DNA of 64,000 bases from Asaia sp003994335. GTDB taxonomy: Bacteria > Pseudomonadota > Alphaproteobacteria > Acetobacterales > Acetobacteraceae. The stretch spans positions 186,001 through 250,000 of the forward strand of contig NZ_JBBCOR010000005.1 of the NCBI RefSeq assembly GCF_037151175.1, in the 5' to 3' direction. The translations under genes and the position numbers were made by a program. Below the pieces are notes generated by a model. It was given only the letters and a program-made list of their open reading frames with translations, did no database searches and was not told the DNA's origin. Shown here piece by piece: positions 62,497-64,000 of the stretch (positions are counted from its first letter, which is position 1; each line of letters begins with the position of its first letter).

Positions 62497-63024
62497 TCAG
62501 AAGGCAGCCTCATGGCCTGTTGCGGGCGGCATGGCAAGATGAAGTTGCGGGAAATATGGCATGAGTTCCTGTGCCAGGTGCACCCCCGCCACGATGTAGG
62601 GGCCCGACTGGCTCCCCGCAATGAGGGAATGCGCCATACTTGCCCCGGCGATCGAGACGACCAGAAGGTACAGCACGACCAGCAGGATATAGCCGCGTGC
62701 AAACCCGAAGAAGAAGCCGAGAAGCTTGTCGGTTCCCCCCACAAGGACACTGCGCAACCCGGTCGCGAAGCGCTGGGCCACGGTGGAGAGTATCAGAACG
62801 AGCACGATAAAGGCGACGATATAGGCAAGCGCGGATGCCGCTAACGGGTCACTCACCTTCTGGGAGATCCAGGGCAGGATCAGTGGTGCGATGCGTGCGG
62901 CCAGGATGAAGCTTCCCACCCAGGCGGCCAGACTGAAAACTTCCTTTGCAAAGCCTCTTGCCGCGCCCCAGAGCGCAGAGACGAGCAGGATGAAGAGGGC
63001 GGCAATATCGGCAGAATGTTCCAT
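62497..63024 (-). CDS. cvpA: CvpA family membrane protein
   Basis: A 175-residue membrane protein with four hydrophobic segments. The family motif GAARGFAKEVFSLAAWVGSF is at the N-terminus, and the second half has KLLGFFFGFARGYILLVVLY. CvpA was first linked to colicin V production in E. coli; it commonly precedes purF. Its molecular function is poorly defined, with links to envelope stress. About 75 bases upstream of purF. Confidence 0.92.
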   Translation of the reverse strand: MEHSADIAALFILLVSALWGAARGFAKEVFSLAAWVGSFILAARIAPLILPWISQKVSDPLAASALAYIVAFIVLVLILSTVAQRFATGLRSVLVGGTDKLLGFFFGFARGYILLVVLYLLVVSIAGASMAHSLIAGSQSGPYIVAGVHLAQELMPYFPQLHLAMPPATGHEAAF

Positions 63025-63047
63025 GAAGCGCGTCGAATTCCGCTCGA

Positions 63048-63488
63048 TCAGGGGAGTTTCGTCGAGGAAGGCCGCCAGAACCGGCGAGCCGTATCGACGC
63101 TGGACGGTATGTCCCGGTTGATCTGGTTCAGCAAGTTACCCAGCTGCACACGGTGGTCGATCTCGCGCCAGACGGCTTGCGGGTCAATCCCTCTGGATGC
63201 CCAGAGCCGGATGAGCGCATCCAGGAACGCGGCGCTCTGTTCGACGAGGTCCTCCCTCTGATCGAGGCTGTAAAAGCTGGTGCAGCGGACGATGGCATGG
63301 GCGAGGTCACGTCTCAGCGTATCGTCGGGGACGGTGACAGGAGAAGGTCTGGGCGCATCGGATCCGCGCTTCTTGCGTCCTTTGCCACGTGAGGCCGGTT
63401 TGGTGAGTGCGCGCTCGTTCCCCTCTCCTGTCGAATGGAGCGTGATGAGTCTGTCAATGATATGGGGGTGAGCCAAGGGCGCCTTCAT
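63048..63488 (-). CDS. Uncharacterised protein next to cvpA
   Basis: A 146-residue product from the ATG ending at 63488; a TTG 12 codons upstream is the only alternative. The N-terminal third is basic and disordered-looking (RGKGRKKRGSDAPRPSP). The C-terminal helices, LVEQSAAFLDALIRLWASRG followed by DPQAVWREIDHR, recall the last helices of HisE/MazG-type pyrophosphohydrolases, but the usual acidic metal-binding motif is not visible, so I do not assign it. It lies 23 bases upstream of cvpA on the same strand and is probably in the cvpA-purF operon. Confidence 0.6.
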   Translation of the reverse strand: MKAPLAHPHIIDRLITLHSTGEGNERALTKPASRGKGRKKRGSDAPRPSPVTVPDDTLRRDLAHAIVRCTSFYSLDQREDLVEQSAAFLDALIRLWASRGIDPQAVWREIDHRVQLGNLLNQINRDIPSSVDTARRFWRPSSTKLP

Positions 63489-63566
63489 GCAACCGGCATA
63501 TGGATCAGATCGGGCAATCGTCAATCAAATCCGAGGGGTCGGCATCAATTTGATGATGATTAACCC

Positions 63567-63896
63567 TTAATGCATGACCGAGCGTGAGAAAACATTCACG
63601 ATCACCACACCCACGATGATCAGGCTCAGGCCAATCAGCGCAGGCATATCCAGCGCCTGCTTGAACTTGACCCAGCTTATGGCCGAGATGAGGACAATCC
63701 CGACGCCGGACCAGATGGCATAGGCAATGCCGGTGGGCATGGTCCGCAGGGTGAAGGAGAGCGCGTAGAAGGAAATGCAATAGCCAAGAACGCTGAGCAT
63801 ACCCGGGACGGGGCGCGTAAAGCTGTCCGACATCTTGAGCAAGGTGGTCGCGAAGACCTCGGACAAAATTGCGATCAGGAGACAGATATAGGTCAT
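63567..63896 (-). CDS. Small multidrug resistance (SMR) transporter
   Basis: A 109-residue protein with four membrane helices. MTYICLLIAILSEVFATTLL is the standard SMR start, including the essential glutamate (E13) of TM1; YAIWSGVGIVLI in TM3 and the final helix follow. SMR proteins expel cationic drugs, or guanidinium in the Gdx branch. I start at the ATG ending at 63896, which has AGGG about six bases upstream; the frame extends 18 codons further. Which SMR branch it belongs to is not settled, though the WSG sequence favours the EmrE-like side. Confidence 0.92.
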   Translation of the reverse strand: MTYICLLIAILSEVFATTLLKMSDSFTRPVPGMLSVLGYCISFYALSFTLRTMPTGIAYAIWSGVGIVLISAISWVKFKQALDMPALIGLSLIIVGVVIVNVFSRSVMH

Positions 63897-64000
63897 GCGC
63901 CCTCTTGGTCTTGTTCGGCTTCCCTTATCCCAGGCACAGGGACCTGTCACGCCTGCTTCCGTTTCCCTCCGGGCGCCTTGATGATGCGAGTAGAGACGTA

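Overview
The window is about 64 kb of high-G+C chromosomal DNA from an alphaproteobacterium, most likely an acetic acid bacterium (Acetobacteraceae). The inference rests on gene order (mltB, rlpA, dac, tmk, holB, metG, tatD and an MBL hydrolase in one coupled run; purF next to cvpA), an OprB-type sugar porin, and a heavy investment in polyol and sugar catabolism and efflux. I see no rRNA, tRNA, transposase, phage gene, integrase or CRISPR array. Genus was not determined. Layout: 1-4359 holds a minus-strand prkA-yeaH-spoVR stress/kinase operon, with spoVR cut by the left edge. 4656-12464 is a tightly overlapping minus-strand housekeeping and envelope operon (mltB > rlpA > dac > tmk > holB > metG > tatD > MBL hydrolase). 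12515-12979 is a small orphan repeat protein. 13451-19684 holds a LacI regulator, an MHS-type permease, an FAH-superfamily hydratase, a D-2-hydroxyacid dehydrogenase and an OprB porin; an 18-bp perfect palindrome upstream of the permease is a good LacI-type operator candidate. 19785-27454 is the most unusual part: a LysR gene, then a plus-strand run encoding a fusion of a DenD-like aldonate dehydrogenase with a xylose-isomerase-like TIM barrel, an aldolase-like TIM barrel, a DhaK-DhaL kinase, a sugar lactonase and an L-rhamnose-dehydrogenase-like SDR. 27559-32450 encodes DedA, an ATP-grasp protein, an orphan MCE/MlaD protein, UppP and an amino acid permease whose start appears to be a non-standard AUU codon. 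32693-44940 is a tetrulose/erythritol locus: a minus-strand operon (TPI-like isomerase, DeoR, RpiB-like isomerase, sugar ABC importer, second DhaK-DhaL kinase), then an eryB-eryA-like pair and a second DeoR gene divergent from them. 45039-54218 has an alcohol dehydrogenase, a CzcCBA-type metal RND system and four small orphan genes. 54235-60966 has an AcrAB/OprM-type drug efflux operon with a divergent TetR gene and two matching operator-like sites. 60991-63896 has purF, cvpA, an unknown gene and an SMR transporter. How the genes may work together: polyol oxidation is well known in acetic acid bacteria and can yield erythrulose outside the cytoplasm. The ABC importer and DhaK-type kinase could bring it in and phosphorylate it, while the EryA/EryB-like pair could make the same tetrulose phosphate from erythritol. 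The TPI-like and RpiB-like isomerases would then give D-erythrose 4-phosphate. No separate eryC gene lies beside eryAB, which a LerI-type isomerase would make unnecessary. The plus-strand run with the fusion protein looks like an oxidative sugar-acid route feeding a related phosphorylated intermediate. These pathway assignments are inferences from family membership and gene order.
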